DNA of 64,000 nt from Nocardioides nitrophenolicus (lineage in GTDB: Bacteria; Actinomycetota; Actinomycetes; Propionibacteriales; Nocardioidaceae): assembly GCF_016907515.1 (NCBI RefSeq), contig NZ_JAFBBY010000001.1:868001-932000 (forward strand). Reading direction: 5' to 3'. The notes beneath the pieces are model-generated. The model did not search any database. It saw only the letters and a program-made list of their open reading frames with translations, and was not told the DNA's origin. This document shows positions 48,801 through 56,933 of the stretch, one piece after another. The translations under genes were made by a program, and so were the position numbers. How positions within the stretch are numbered: the first letter of the stretch is position 1; every line of letters begins with the position of its first letter.

Positions 48801-49344
48801 CGACGAACTCCTGGTTCGGGCTGAACCCGACCCGGATCTCGTCCATGTCGGACCGCAACGACCGCTGTCCGGCCGGTACGAGCGACGTGGCGGGGTCCGC
48901 GCCCTGCATGCGGAACGCCATCCAGCGATAGATCTTGCCCGTGGCCTGCCTGGTCGCCAGCACCACGGTGTGCTGGTCGCTGCTGAACCCGAAGGCGACG
49001 AGGTCGCCGCCCAGGGTGTCGTCGACCACCTGGGTCTGGTCGTCGTAGGTGTAGACCCGCAGCCGGGTCGCGGGCTGGCCGCCGGACACCGCCGCCTCGA
49101 CCGTCGCGTAGTAGGCCGGGAACCCGTTGTCCGAGATGTAGGTGCCCAGCGCGCTCGACGGCAGCGGCGCTATCGGGGTGCCGGTGGCGAAGGCCCCGGT
49201 GTGCCCGATCAGCTGACAGGTCCGGTCGTTCGGGGCGCCCTTCGTGGCCCGCGCCGGCGCCGGGACCCCCACGATCCCGGCCGCCAGCACGGCCACGACC
49301 AGGCCGAGCACCCCGACCACGGCTTTCCTCGTCCACGCACGCAT
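45871..49344 (-). CDS. Large secreted protein with propeller-like, Fn3 and SdrD-B-like domains
   Basis: 1157 aa from ATG 49344. A signal peptide (AVVGVLGLVVAVLAAGIVG) is followed by a region with TolB/WD40-like blades (FSPNQEFVAAATRD, FAPDGSAVAYVRYDG), then two fibronectin type III modules, then several SdrD-B-like repeats with calcium-type Asp motifs (GKVYADSDGNGAQGPGEPG, VYRDTNANGQQDPGETPVPG, YFDLDADGARDPGEPPVDG), and two further Fn3 modules. There is no LPxTG or membrane anchor at the C-terminus (ends AKAVARR). A surface or matrix protein is likely; function unknown. Confidence 0.85.
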   Translation of the reverse strand: MRAWTRKAVVGVLGLVVAVLAAGIVGVPAPARATKGAPNDRTCQLIGHTGAFATGTPIAPLPSSALGTYISDNGFPAYYATVEAAVSGGQPATRLRVYTYDDQTQVVDDTLGGDLVAFGFSSDQHTVVLATRQATGKIYRWMAFRMQGADPATSLVPAGQRSLRSDMDEIRVGFSPNQEFVAAATRDTTNNAFGITKVVDAVTGQQVVDELTTYTPALSDQVQFGPDDGFVALGASNTAPRTPKFFNADRPSPAGSGWGVGGSGIFFPRVTFAPDGSAVAYVRYDGVNHVWLGTLYAPDGSTIFAESIPDPTGNTTLAYLRQADGYHHLVNGGGAATLLAPPITPPYDGCPPKLTGTLGYLASGALDWSTTTRSDNIAITGYRILDAAGVAVDQVGPGATQYQLKGLAVGTPYTFAVVATDAAGNLSAPLTVTFTPATSTPVGPWTWTGPITSAPPGLDSVALTLPSVTGHGAPVRYRLFRDGTPVTDLAFDEHTFTDTGLSPGTGYTYRIHALDAGGNESPVASDPTLEVVTPSLTNQSGYLLDGKVYADSDGNGAQGPGEPGLGTTGAGIRIKAVTLDAEGAAVLDHTVDVAADGSWHDSSNTPGTWLVWPVANGAGERRALVSPAAPYRLPIDATGWGWRGVDYGLSAVGAAPGHRGSLSALVYRDTNANGQQDPGETPVPGVPLSCSATAAATSDDCTGTTGGDGRVTFTGLPDGVYRIVPPRSAERYAVNQAARYGRVSAEGPGTVKIGLYDAAGSLHGSLVEDVAGDGQADGDPALPDEALGTVRVVGPAPGNGIDLTVPVHDGQWSLTGLPPGDYAVTQAVGPNAGWSLTTPATATVTVGAGAVTAPTGVVAHPNGAAHGTLYFDLDADGARDPGEPPVDGVEVCVRTWVQEIPHCDTTDAAGQWRVTRVAAGGSSYSELTLPTPGPWTLQPSPALVGLVAGQDTRTDVPLRRDLATLPPWRAPIPLEATAREGAVALTWDAPATIGEPAPTGYEVQRAGSAAGPWTTLGTVATTSYDATGLANGVPVHFRVRAVNGNGPGPWSAVATATPTGPVVLPPTTQPPGPVTRPALRAKPHRRVVATWAAVPGASSYVVQVRTKRGGPWRSVTVAGPRAVVRGKAGRKVWVRVAAVNGAGQGAWSPAAKAVARR

Positions 49345-49417
49345 CGCCCCAGCCTGGGCGAGCGGGGGCGTCGTACGCGTCAGGGAGCGACCCGCATCCT
49401 TGACTTGGCCCACCCGA

Positions 49418-49441
49418 ATTCTCTGACTAAAGTCAGAGAAT
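49418..49441. promoter_or_regulatory. 24-bp palindromic operator over the MarR-GNAT start codon
   Basis: ATTCTCTGACT-AA-AGTCAGAGAAT: perfect 11-bp arms ending within the ATG at 49440. TTGACT (49400-49405) and TGACTA (49424-49429) form -35 and -10 elements 18 nt apart, so the operator covers the -10 and the transcription start. Autorepression by the MarR domain is the natural reading. Confidence 0.7.
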
Positions 49442-50300
49442 GCTCACCGACGTGCTGCGCCGCTTCAACCTCACCTACACCCAGCGCATCGGCGTCCTCG
49501 ACGAGTCCTTCCTCGGCACCGGGCGGCCGCTCGCGGTGTCCCGGCTGCTGTTCGAGGTCGGCCGCGCGCCCGGGGTGAGCGTGCGCGAGCTGCGCGACCG
49601 GCTCGACCTGGACTCCGGGCAGCTCTCCCGGATGCTGCGCCGGCTCGAGGCCGAGGGGCTGGTCGCGACCGAGCCGGACCCGGCCGACCGGCGCCGCCGG
49701 GTGGTGCGGCTGACATCCGCCGGCGACCTGGCGTACGACGACCTCGAGCACCGGTCCGAGGCACGGGCCGCGGAACTGGTGGCGCCCCTGACCGAGCGCC
49801 AGCAGGAGCGCCTCGTCGAGGCGCTGCGCACCGCCGACCTGCTGGTGCGGGCGGCGACGGTGCGGCTGCAGGAGGTGAGCACCGAGCACCCGATGGCCCG
49901 CGAGGCGACCCGGCGCTATGTCGCCGAGCTCGACGCCCGGTTCCCCGGCGGCTTCGACCCGGGCGGTCCGGACGCCCCCGAGCCCGGGGCGACGTACGTC
50001 GTGGCGACCTCCGACGGCGAGCCGGTCGCCTACGGCGGCATCCGCCCGGTGCTCGACGACGAGACGGCCGAGATCAAGCGGATGTGGGTGCACGCCGCGT
50101 GGCGCGGCGCCGGGCTGGGAGCGCGGATGCTGCGCCACCTGGAGTCACTGGCCGCCGCGCAGGGCCACCGCCGCGTCGTCCTCGACACGAACGGGACCCT
50201 GCGCGAGGCGATCGCGATGTACGAGCGCTCCGGCTACGAGCGGGTCGAGCGCTACAACGACAACCCCTACGCCGAGGCGTTCTTCGCCAAGCGGCTCTGA
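49440..50300 (+). CDS. MarR-GNAT fusion protein
   Basis: 286 aa. Residues 1-150 are a MarR winged-helix domain (DLDSGQLSRMLRRLEAEGLV, wing EPDPADRRRRVVRLT); residues 180-286 are a GNAT acetyltransferase with the acetyl-CoA loop RGAGLG (222-227) and the FxxxGY-like MYERSGYERVERY. The mRNA is probably leaderless. Such fusions may couple sensing of an amine or acyl-CoA to its acetylation; the substrate is unknown. Its stop is 1 bp from the convergent pirin gene. Confidence 0.92.
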   Translation: MLTDVLRRFNLTYTQRIGVLDESFLGTGRPLAVSRLLFEVGRAPGVSVRELRDRLDLDSGQLSRMLRRLEAEGLVATEPDPADRRRRVVRLTSAGDLAYDDLEHRSEARAAELVAPLTERQQERLVEALRTADLLVRAATVRLQEVSTEHPMAREATRRYVAELDARFPGGFDPGGPDAPEPGATYVVATSDGEPVAYGGIRPVLDDETAEIKRMWVHAAWRGAGLGARMLRHLESLAAAQGHRRVVLDTNGTLREAIAMYERSGYERVERYNDNPYAEAFFAKRL

Positions 50301-50301
50301 C

Positions 50302-51255
50302 TCAGCCGCCGATCGGCAGCCCGAACCGACCCTTCTGGAAGTCCTCGTAGGCGGCCATCACCTCGGCCTTGGTGTTCATCACGAACGGCCCGGCCCAGGC
50401 GATCGGCTCGCGGATCGGCTGCCCGCCGACGACGATGACGTCCAGCTGGGGCGAGCGGGACTCCTGGCGGTCGTCGGCGGTGATGGTGAGGTAGTCGCCG
50501 GCGCCGAGGACGGCGGTCTGCCCGGTGTGCACCGGGCTCGGCTCGGTGGCGCCGACGGTCCCGGAGCCGTTGAGGACGTAGACCAGCGCGTTGTAGTCGA
50601 CCTGCCACGGCAGGTCGAGCCGGGCGCCGGGCTCGAGAGTGGCGTGCACCAGGGTCATCGGGCTGTACGTCGAGCCCGGACCGGCGTGCCCGTCGACGTC
50701 GCCCGCGATCACCCGGACCAGGGACCCGGCGTCGTCGCTGGTGAGCAGCGCGACCTCGCCGGAGCGGATGTCCTGGTAGCGCGGGTCGTTCATCTTGTCG
50801 GTCCTGGGCAGGTTGACCCACAGCTGGATGCCGTGGAACAGGCCTCCGGCCTGCACCAGCCACTCGGGCGGCGTCTCGATGTGCAGCAGCCCGCTGCCGG
50901 CGGTCATCCACTGGGTGTCGCCGTTGGTGATGCTGCCACCGCCCCCGTGGCTGTCCTGGTGGTCGAAGACGCCGTCGATGATGTAGGTGACGGTCTCGAA
51001 GCCGCGGTGGGGGTGCCAGGGCGTGCCCTTGGGCTCACCGGGCGCGTACTCCACCTCGCCCATCTGGTCCATCATGATGAACGGGTCGAGGTGCTTCATG
51101 TCGATGCCGGCGAAGGCCCGCCGCACCGGGAAGCCCTCCCCCTCGTAGCCCTGCGGGGCGGTGGTCACCTGCCACACCGGGCGGGGCTGGTCGCCGAGCC
51201 CCGGCGCCTTGAGGCGCGGCAGGACAGTCAGGTCGTCGACGGTGATGGCGGGCAT
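50302..51255 (-). CDS. Pirin family protein
   Basis: 317-aa bicupin. The N-terminal cupin holds the iron ligands in PWHPHRGFETVTYIIDG, with further ligands in the region around TAGSGLLHIE; the C-terminal pirin_C part contains LNGSGTVG. Some pirins are quercetinases, others redox-sensitive regulators. ATG 51255 is chosen because GGAGG stands 8 nt upstream; an in-frame upstream start would add MATNPTSHLEVDA. Confidence 0.93.
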   Translation of the reverse strand: MPAITVDDLTVLPRLKAPGLGDQPRPVWQVTTAPQGYEGEGFPVRRAFAGIDMKHLDPFIMMDQMGEVEYAPGEPKGTPWHPHRGFETVTYIIDGVFDHQDSHGGGGSITNGDTQWMTAGSGLLHIETPPEWLVQAGGLFHGIQLWVNLPRTDKMNDPRYQDIRSGEVALLTSDDAGSLVRVIAGDVDGHAGPGSTYSPMTLVHATLEPGARLDLPWQVDYNALVYVLNGSGTVGATEPSPVHTGQTAVLGAGDYLTITADDRQESRSPQLDVIVVGGQPIREPIAWAGPFVMNTKAEVMAAYEDFQKGRFGLPIGG

Positions 51256-51357
51256 CGCATCCACCTCCAGGTGGCTGGTCGGGTTAGTTGCCATGTCAAC
51301 CATAGCCCATCGCGGGGCATTCCCGCACCTGCCTCCGGAGTTCCCTAGAGTCGAGTC

Positions 51358-52929
51358 ATGACCCGGGGGAAGTACGACGTCGTCATCGTGGGCGCCGGCC
51401 ACAACGGACTCACCGCGGCGGCCTATCTCGCCCGCGCCGGGCTCTCCGTGCTGGTGCTCGAGCGGCTCGGCCACGTCGGCGGGGCGGCCGTCTCGGCGCA
51501 GGCCTTCCCCGGCTACCCGACCCGGCTCTCGCGCTACTCCTACCTGGTCTCCCTGCTCCCCGACCGGATCGTGGCCGACCTCGGGCTCGACCTCGCCCTG
51601 GTGAGCCGGTCGACCGCGTCGTACTCCCCCACCGTGCGCGCCGGCCGCCCGACCGGCCTGCTCGTCGAGCGCGGCGAGGGCGAGGCGACCCGGGCGTCCT
51701 TCCGCGAGCTGACCGGCGGCGACGAGGAGTACGACGCCTGGCGCGCCTTCTACGACGGCGTCGGGGAGCTGGCGCGGGCGGTCGCCCCGACGCTGACCGA
51801 GCCGCTCGTCACCGACGCCGCGATCCGCGCACAGGTCGACCCGGAGATCTGGCGCGACGTCGTGGAGCAGCCGATCGGGATCGCCATCGAGCGCCGGTTC
51901 CGCGACGACCTGGTCCGCGGCGTCGTCGGCACCGACGCGCTGATCGGCACCTTCGCCTCCCTGCAGGACCGCTCGCTGGTCCAGAACCGGTGCTTCCTCT
52001 ACCACCTGATCGGCAACGGGACGGGCGAGTGGCGGGTGCCGGTGGGCGGGATGGGCGCGGTCACCGACGCCCTGGCCCGCGCGGCCACCGACGCCGGAGC
52101 CGAGATCGTCACCCGCGCGGGGGTGAGCGCGATCCGGCCCGCCGGACCGGACGAGCCGGTGACGGTGCGCTGGCACGACGGCTCCGTGGAGCACGGCGTC
52201 GAGGCGTCGTACGTCCTGGCGAACGTCGCACCGTGGGTGCTGCGGATCCTGCTCGGCGAGGAGGAGGACCCGGCCACCAAGCCGGAGGGCGCCCAACTCA
52301 AGGTCAACCTGCTGCTCTCCCGGCTGCCCCGGCTGCGCTCGGGCGTCGACCCCGAGGTCGCCTTCGCCGGCACCCTGCACCTCGCCGAGACCGCCGCCGA
52401 CCTGGAGGTCGCCTGGGCGGCCGCCCGGCGCGGCGAGCTCCCGAACCCGCTGCCCGGCGAGGTCTACTGCCACTCGCTGACCGACCCCTCGATCCTCGGC
52501 GAGGTCCCACCCGGCACCCACACCCTCACCTACTTCGGCCTCCACACGCCGGCCCGCCTGTTCGCCGACGATCCCGAAGGGATGCGCGCCGAGGCGCTGC
52601 GCCGGGCGATCGCGTCGCTCGACGCGGTGCTGGAGGACCCGATCGACTCCGTGGTGCTGCGGACGCCGGACGGCGAGCCGTGCATCGAGGCGAAGATCCC
52701 GCAGGACATCGAGGCCGACCTCGCCATGCCGGGCGGGCACATCTTCCACGGCGACCTCGAGTGGCCGTGGGCCCCGGCCCGGGCCCGGCTCGAGACGCCC
52801 GGCGAGCGGTGGGGCGTGCAGACCGGACATTCCGGCGTACTGCTGTGCGGCTCGGGCGCCCGGCGGGGCGGCGCGGTGTCCGGGCTGGGCGGTCACAACG
52901 CGGCGCGGGCGGTGCTCGAGTCCCGGTAG
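51358..52929 (+). CDS. FAD-dependent oxidoreductase, phytoene desaturase/PYROXD2-like
   Basis: 523-aa flavoprotein: N-terminal FAD Rossmann motif VVIVGAGHNGLTAAAYLARAG and ERLGHVGGAAVS, and a C-terminal FAD motif (CGSGARRGGAVSGLGGHNAA). It resembles NAD(P)/FAD amine-oxidase-like proteins of the CrtI group; substrate unknown and no carotenoid genes are adjacent. TAGAGT (51346-51351) is 6 nt before the ATG: leaderless. Confidence 0.88.
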   Translation: MTRGKYDVVIVGAGHNGLTAAAYLARAGLSVLVLERLGHVGGAAVSAQAFPGYPTRLSRYSYLVSLLPDRIVADLGLDLALVSRSTASYSPTVRAGRPTGLLVERGEGEATRASFRELTGGDEEYDAWRAFYDGVGELARAVAPTLTEPLVTDAAIRAQVDPEIWRDVVEQPIGIAIERRFRDDLVRGVVGTDALIGTFASLQDRSLVQNRCFLYHLIGNGTGEWRVPVGGMGAVTDALARAATDAGAEIVTRAGVSAIRPAGPDEPVTVRWHDGSVEHGVEASYVLANVAPWVLRILLGEEEDPATKPEGAQLKVNLLLSRLPRLRSGVDPEVAFAGTLHLAETAADLEVAWAAARRGELPNPLPGEVYCHSLTDPSILGEVPPGTHTLTYFGLHTPARLFADDPEGMRAEALRRAIASLDAVLEDPIDSVVLRTPDGEPCIEAKIPQDIEADLAMPGGHIFHGDLEWPWAPARARLETPGERWGVQTGHSGVLLCGSGARRGGAVSGLGGHNAARAVLESR

Positions 52930-52991
52930 GCCATGCCGATTTCACCGGGTCGGACTACGCTGGTAATGTTCCATCTCGCGTTCAGGCGCAG

Positions 52992-53064
<73 letters not shown>

Positions 53065-53070
53065 CAGATC

Positions 53071-53100
53071 AAGAGGCCCGGTCGTCAGACCGGGCCTCTT
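53071..53100. terminator. Hairpin after tRNA-Lys
   Basis: AAGAGGCCCGGTC (53071-53083), loop GTCA, and its exact complement GACCGGGCCTCTT (53088-53100): 13-bp stem ending in TCTT, immediately 3' of the tRNA gene. Confidence 0.85.
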
Positions 53101-53135
53101 CGCATCTCCGCCTCCGCCGACCACCCGAGAGAGCC

Positions 53136-53978
53136 GTGCGCCCGACCTCCCTGCTCGTCGCCGTCCTGGTGGCTCTCGGCGTACTCGCGACCGCTCCCGC
53201 GTCGGCCCGGGCCGACGAGCCGCCGAGCACCGGAGGCGCGTCGCCGACCGCCCCGCGGACCTTCGAGGTGGTGGCCCACCGCGGCGCGACCGGACCGCAC
53301 CGCACCGAGAACGGGCTGCGCGCGCTGCGCCACGCGGCGGCGCTCGGGGCGGACCGGGTCGAGATCGACGTCCGGCCGACGGCGGACGGCCGGCTGGTCG
53401 TCATGCACGACGCCCTGCTGAACCGTACGACGAGCTGCCGCGGGCCGGTCTTCGCCCGCACCCTGGCCCGGATCGAGCGCTCCTGCCGGCTGCGCGACGG
53501 CACCGAGGTCCCCTCGCTGGCCGCCTATGTCACCGAGGCCCACCGGCTCGGGGTCGGCCTGCTCATCGAGCTCAAGCGGGCGCCCGGCTGGCGGCGCGCG
53601 ACCTGGCGCTACCTGCGCGCGGCCCTCGACGGACTGGACCGCCCCGACCAGGCGCGACTGCTGTCGTTCAACCCCGCGCTGCTGCACCGCGCCAAGAAGG
53701 CCGTGCGCGGCGTACCGCGGATCTGGATCGCCCACCGCTTCCGGCCGAGCGTCCGACAGGTCGCGAGGACCGCCGACGGCGTCTCGCTCGACGCGCGCTT
53801 CGTGACCCCGCGCCTGGTCCGCGCGCTGCGGGCCGCGGACCTCCTCGCCCTCGGGCAGATGTCGAACCGGCCCGCCGACTGGCTGCGCTACCTGCAGGCC
53901 GGCGTCGACGGCAGCAGCACCGACCGCACGGCCACCCTGGTCCGGTGGTGGCACCGCCGCCAGCCCGTCGCGGACTGA
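53136..53978 (+). CDS. Glycerophosphodiester phosphodiesterase, secreted
   Basis: 280 aa with a signal peptide (LLVAVLVALGVLATAPASARA). GDPD motifs: VVAHRGATGPHRTENGLRAL (catalytic His and metal Glu), DRVEIDVRPTADGRLVVMHD (metal and second catalytic His) and LLIELKRA. It would hydrolyse deacylated phospholipids to glycerol-3-phosphate outside the membrane. GTG start; the gene follows the tRNA-Lys terminator and lies 42 bp before the kinase gene. Confidence 0.9.
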   Translation: MRPTSLLVAVLVALGVLATAPASARADEPPSTGGASPTAPRTFEVVAHRGATGPHRTENGLRALRHAAALGADRVEIDVRPTADGRLVVMHDALLNRTTSCRGPVFARTLARIERSCRLRDGTEVPSLAAYVTEAHRLGVGLLIELKRAPGWRRATWRYLRAALDGLDRPDQARLLSFNPALLHRAKKAVRGVPRIWIAHRFRPSVRQVARTADGVSLDARFVTPRLVRALRAADLLALGQMSNRPADWLRYLQAGVDGSSTDRTATLVRWWHRRQPVAD

Positions 53979-54020
53979 CCCGGCGCCGCTCCCCCACCCC
54001 GCCTCACTACTCTTCGGGGC

Positions 54021-55448
54021 GTGGAACCGACCCAGCGCCTCCAGATGCTGCCCGGCGTCGAGCTGATCGAGGAGATCGGACGCGGCGGCTTCGCCAAGGT
54101 GTGGCGGGGCCGGCAGCTCGCGGTCGACCGCGACGTCGCGGTCAAGATCGACGACCGGGTGCTCGACGAGGACGCCAACCGGCGCCGCTTCGTCCGGGAG
54201 GCGACAGCGGTGAGCCGGATCAGCGGGCACCCGCACGTCGTCTCGCTGATCGACGTCGGCGTCACCCGGGACAACCGGCCGTACCTGGTCATGGAGCTGT
54301 GCACCAACGGCAGCCTGGCGTCGTACCTCACCCAGCACGGGCCGATGACCCCGGACGAGGCGATCGAGGTCGGGCTCGCGGTGACCAGCGCGCTGGCGGC
54401 CGCGCACGAGGCCGGGATCCTGCACCGAGACATCAAGCCCGGCAACATCCTCATCGACGCCTGGGGCACGCCCCGGCTCTCCGACTTCGGCCTCGCCGCG
54501 CTCCCCCAGCCGGGTCAGGACCCGTCGGTCAGCCTCGAGGCGCTGACGCCGGCGTACGCGTCGCCGGAGGCGTTCGCCCTCTCGCCGCCCACGCCGCAGT
54601 CCGACGTCTTCTCGATGGGCGCGACCCTGCACGCCATGATCTGCGGCTCCTCGCCGCGGCGCTCCGGCGACGGCAGCCCGGTGCCGATCGAGCAGCTCCT
54701 GGCCAACCTGCACGCCGAGCTCCCCGACCCGGGCGTCCCCGGCAGCGAGGCGCTGATGGGGGTGATCCGCACCGCCACGGCGTACGACGCAGCGCGGCGC
54801 CACCCCACCGCCCGCGAGCTGCACGACGCGCTGCGCGCGATCCGGCCGGGCGGGTCCGGCGAGGGCAGCGGCGCGGTCGTCGGCGGGCCGCGGGCGAGCT
54901 TCACCCAGCTGCGCCCACCGCCGCCCCCGCGACGCCCCACCGCCCCGGCCCGGCGCCGATGGCCGGTCGCCGTGGCCGCCGCGCTCGCCGGACTCGGCGT
55001 GGGTGGGGTGGGCGGCCTCCTGCTCGCCCCCGACGACGGTGGCGGTCCGGTCGCGCCCACCGCGCTCGCCTCGGGCGCCGCGAGCGACCCCGCCGAGCCG
55101 GCGGTCGACCCGCTGAGCGGCGCACCCGAGCTCGGCTCCTGCTACAGCGGGGTCCAGCAGCTCGGCCAGGCCCTCAGCGCCACCAAGGGCGAGTGCGCCG
55201 ACGACAGCTGGTTCACCTTTGCGGTCGGCGAGCTCGCCGAGTCGACCAGCGACATCACGACCGACGCCGTCGACGCCGACACCACGGTGCGCGGCACCTG
55301 CACCGCCGCCACCCTGCGCGGCTACGACGCCGACACCGGCAGCACCCGGCCGAAGGGAAGCTACGACCTGTTCGTGCTGCCGCCGAGCAGCACGGCGTAC
55401 CTGCAGGGTCAGCGCTGGTTCGCCTGCCTGGCCCGGCTGACGTCGTAG
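54021..55448 (+). CDS. Membrane Ser/Thr protein kinase, PknB-like
   Basis: 475 aa. Kinase domain 12-275: Gly loop GRGGFAKVW, Lys42 in VAVKI, Glu60, catalytic HRDIKPGNIL (Asp137) and DFG at 155-157; the activation segment contains LTPAYASPEAF. A Pro-rich juxtamembrane linker leads to one transmembrane helix (VAVAAALAGLGVGGVGGLLL) and an extracytoplasmic domain with four Cys (GSCYSG, GECADDSW, RGTCTAA, WFACLAR), loosely like the septum-formation family. No PASTA repeats. TACTCT lies 7 nt before the GTG. Confidence 0.92.
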   Translation: MEPTQRLQMLPGVELIEEIGRGGFAKVWRGRQLAVDRDVAVKIDDRVLDEDANRRRFVREATAVSRISGHPHVVSLIDVGVTRDNRPYLVMELCTNGSLASYLTQHGPMTPDEAIEVGLAVTSALAAAHEAGILHRDIKPGNILIDAWGTPRLSDFGLAALPQPGQDPSVSLEALTPAYASPEAFALSPPTPQSDVFSMGATLHAMICGSSPRRSGDGSPVPIEQLLANLHAELPDPGVPGSEALMGVIRTATAYDAARRHPTARELHDALRAIRPGGSGEGSGAVVGGPRASFTQLRPPPPPRRPTAPARRRWPVAVAAALAGLGVGGVGGLLLAPDDGGGPVAPTALASGAASDPAEPAVDPLSGAPELGSCYSGVQQLGQALSATKGECADDSWFTFAVGELAESTSDITTDAVDADTTVRGTCTAATLRGYDADTGSTRPKGSYDLFVLPPSSTAYLQGQRWFACLARLTS

Positions 55449-55451
55449 CTC

Positions 55452-55471
55452 CGTAGCACCGAGGTGCTACG
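55452..55471. promoter_or_regulatory. Inverted repeat, likely operator of the second TA module
   Basis: CGTAGCACC-GA-GGTGCTACG, perfect 9-bp arms, 9 nt before the antitoxin ATG. Extra GTAGC half-sites flank it on both sides (near 55444 and 55475). Autoregulation by the Phd-like antitoxin is inferred. Confidence 0.6.
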
Positions 55472-55479
55472 TTCGTAGC

Positions 55480-55764
55480 ATGACGACGATCAGCCAGCGC
55501 GAGCTCCGCAACGACAACGCCGCGATCGTGCGGCGGGTCGAGGCGGGCGAGAGCTTCACGGTCACCCGCCGCGGCGTCCCGGTGGCCGATCTCGTCCCCC
55601 ACGGAAGCGTGCGGCCCGACATCCGCTTCACCGCCGCCGACGCGGTGGTGGTCGCCTTCGCCGGGGCGCCGATCGCCGACCCGGGTGCCTGGCTGCGTGA
55701 CATCCGCGCCGTCGACGAGCTGCTCGACGACGCCGACCGCGACCCGTGGGCCGCTCGTGGCTGA
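55480..55764 (+). CDS. Phd/YefM-type antitoxin
   Basis: 94 aa. The N-terminus TTISQRELRNDNAAIVRRVE and the strand-turn ESFTVTRRGVPVADLVP are the Phd/YefM DNA-binding fold; the C-terminal acidic segment VDELLDDADRDPW should bind the toxin. It overlaps the PIN toxin gene by 8 bp. The operator palindrome lies just upstream. Confidence 0.88.
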   Translation: MTTISQRELRNDNAAIVRRVEAGESFTVTRRGVPVADLVPHGSVRPDIRFTAADAVVVAFAGAPIADPGAWLRDIRAVDELLDDADRDPWAARG

Positions 55765-56155
55765 GCACCCCGCGGTCCTGCTCGACACCTCTGTCGTCAT
55801 CGACCCTCCGGCCGACCTCGCCTCGATCGCCGAGAGGGTCGCGATCTCGACGCTGTCCGTCGCGGAGCTCGCCAGCGGGCTGCAGAGCGCCGCGGACCCG
55901 GTCGAGCGGGCTCGACGGGAGGCGCGCTTCTCCCAGCTGCTGACGACCTACCAGCCGATCCCCTACTCCGCGTCCGCAGCACGGTTGTACGGCGCCCTTT
56001 GCGAGGCGGTCCGGCAGACCGGCCGCAGCCCTCGTCCCCGCCGGTTCGACCTGCTGCTCGCCAGCGTCGCCGGCGACCTGGGCCTCCCCCTGCTGACCAG
56101 GAATCCCGGCGACTTCACCGACATCCATGAGGTCGTCCGGGTGGTGGCGGTCTGA
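55757..56155 (+). CDS. VapC-type PIN-domain toxin (second module)
   Basis: 132 aa from GTG 55757, which overlaps the antitoxin stop; the longer frame upstream lies inside the antitoxin gene. PIN residues: Asp10 in LLDTSVVID, Glu37 in SVAELASG, Asp98 in RRFDLLLAS and Asp119 in NPGDF. Ribonuclease toxin. Not closely similar to the PIN toxin at 1300-1722, so not a recent duplication. Confidence 0.87.
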   Translation: MAEHPAVLLDTSVVIDPPADLASIAERVAISTLSVAELASGLQSAADPVERARREARFSQLLTTYQPIPYSASAARLYGALCEAVRQTGRSPRPRRFDLLLASVAGDLGLPLLTRNPGDFTDIHEVVRVVAV

Positions 56156-56202
56156 CCGGTCACGTCGCCGGGTACCACCTGCCCGACCAACAGGAGGTAC
56201 CC

Positions 56203-56913
56203 GTGCTCCACGACCGCAACGACATCGCCGCGGCCCTGACCGAGGCGGCCCGGTCCATCAACAGCCACCGCTCAATCGACGACACCCTCGAAGCGATCGT
56301 CCGCGCCGCGCAGCAGACGGTGCCCGGCTTCGAGCACGTCGGCATCTCGATCACCCACGGCAACGGCCGGATCGAGACCCGGGCCGGGACCGGGCAGCTG
56401 GTCTGGGACATCGACGAGCTGCAGTACAAGCTGCACGAGGGTCCCTGCTACGACGCGATCACCTCGGGCGGGGTGACCACGATGCCCGACATCGCGACCG
56501 AGCAGCGCTGGCCGCGGTACGTCGAGGAGGCGGCCCAGCACGGCCTGGCCGCCCAGATGGGCCTCCAGCTCTACAGCGACGAGAGCACCCTCGGCGGTCT
56601 GAACTTCTACTCCTGGCAGCCCGGCATCGACCCGGACGCCATCCAGCTGGCCGAGCTCTTCGCCGCCCACGCCTCGATCGCGCTGGGCCGCGCGCGCCAC
56701 GAGCACCAGCTCAACGAGTCGGTGACCACCCGCCAGGCGATCGGCACGGCGATCGGCATCGTGATGGAGCGCTACCGGATCCCGGAGGACCGGGCCTTCC
56801 AGTTCCTGGTGCGCGCCAGCAGCACCGGCAACGTCAAGCTCCGCACCATCGCCCAGGAGGTCGTGGACACCGCCAACCGGGACTTCGCCGTACCCGCGGC
56901 CGAGGGCGGCTGA
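56203..56913 (+). CDS. GAF and ANTAR domain RNA-binding regulator
   Basis: 236 aa: N-terminal GAF sensor (about 20-165) and C-terminal ANTAR domain with the helix pattern RQAIGTAIGIVMERYRI and AFQFLVRASSTGNVKLRTIA. ANTAR proteins antiterminate by binding dual-hexaloop RNAs. GTG start after AGGAGGT. No two-hexaloop RNA was recognised next to it. Confidence 0.93.
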   Translation: MLHDRNDIAAALTEAARSINSHRSIDDTLEAIVRAAQQTVPGFEHVGISITHGNGRIETRAGTGQLVWDIDELQYKLHEGPCYDAITSGGVTTMPDIATEQRWPRYVEEAAQHGLAAQMGLQLYSDESTLGGLNFYSWQPGIDPDAIQLAELFAAHASIALGRARHEHQLNESVTTRQAIGTAIGIVMERYRIPEDRAFQFLVRASSTGNVKLRTIAQEVVDTANRDFAVPAAEGG

Positions 56914-56933
56914 GATCGTGCGCGGTCGCGGCG

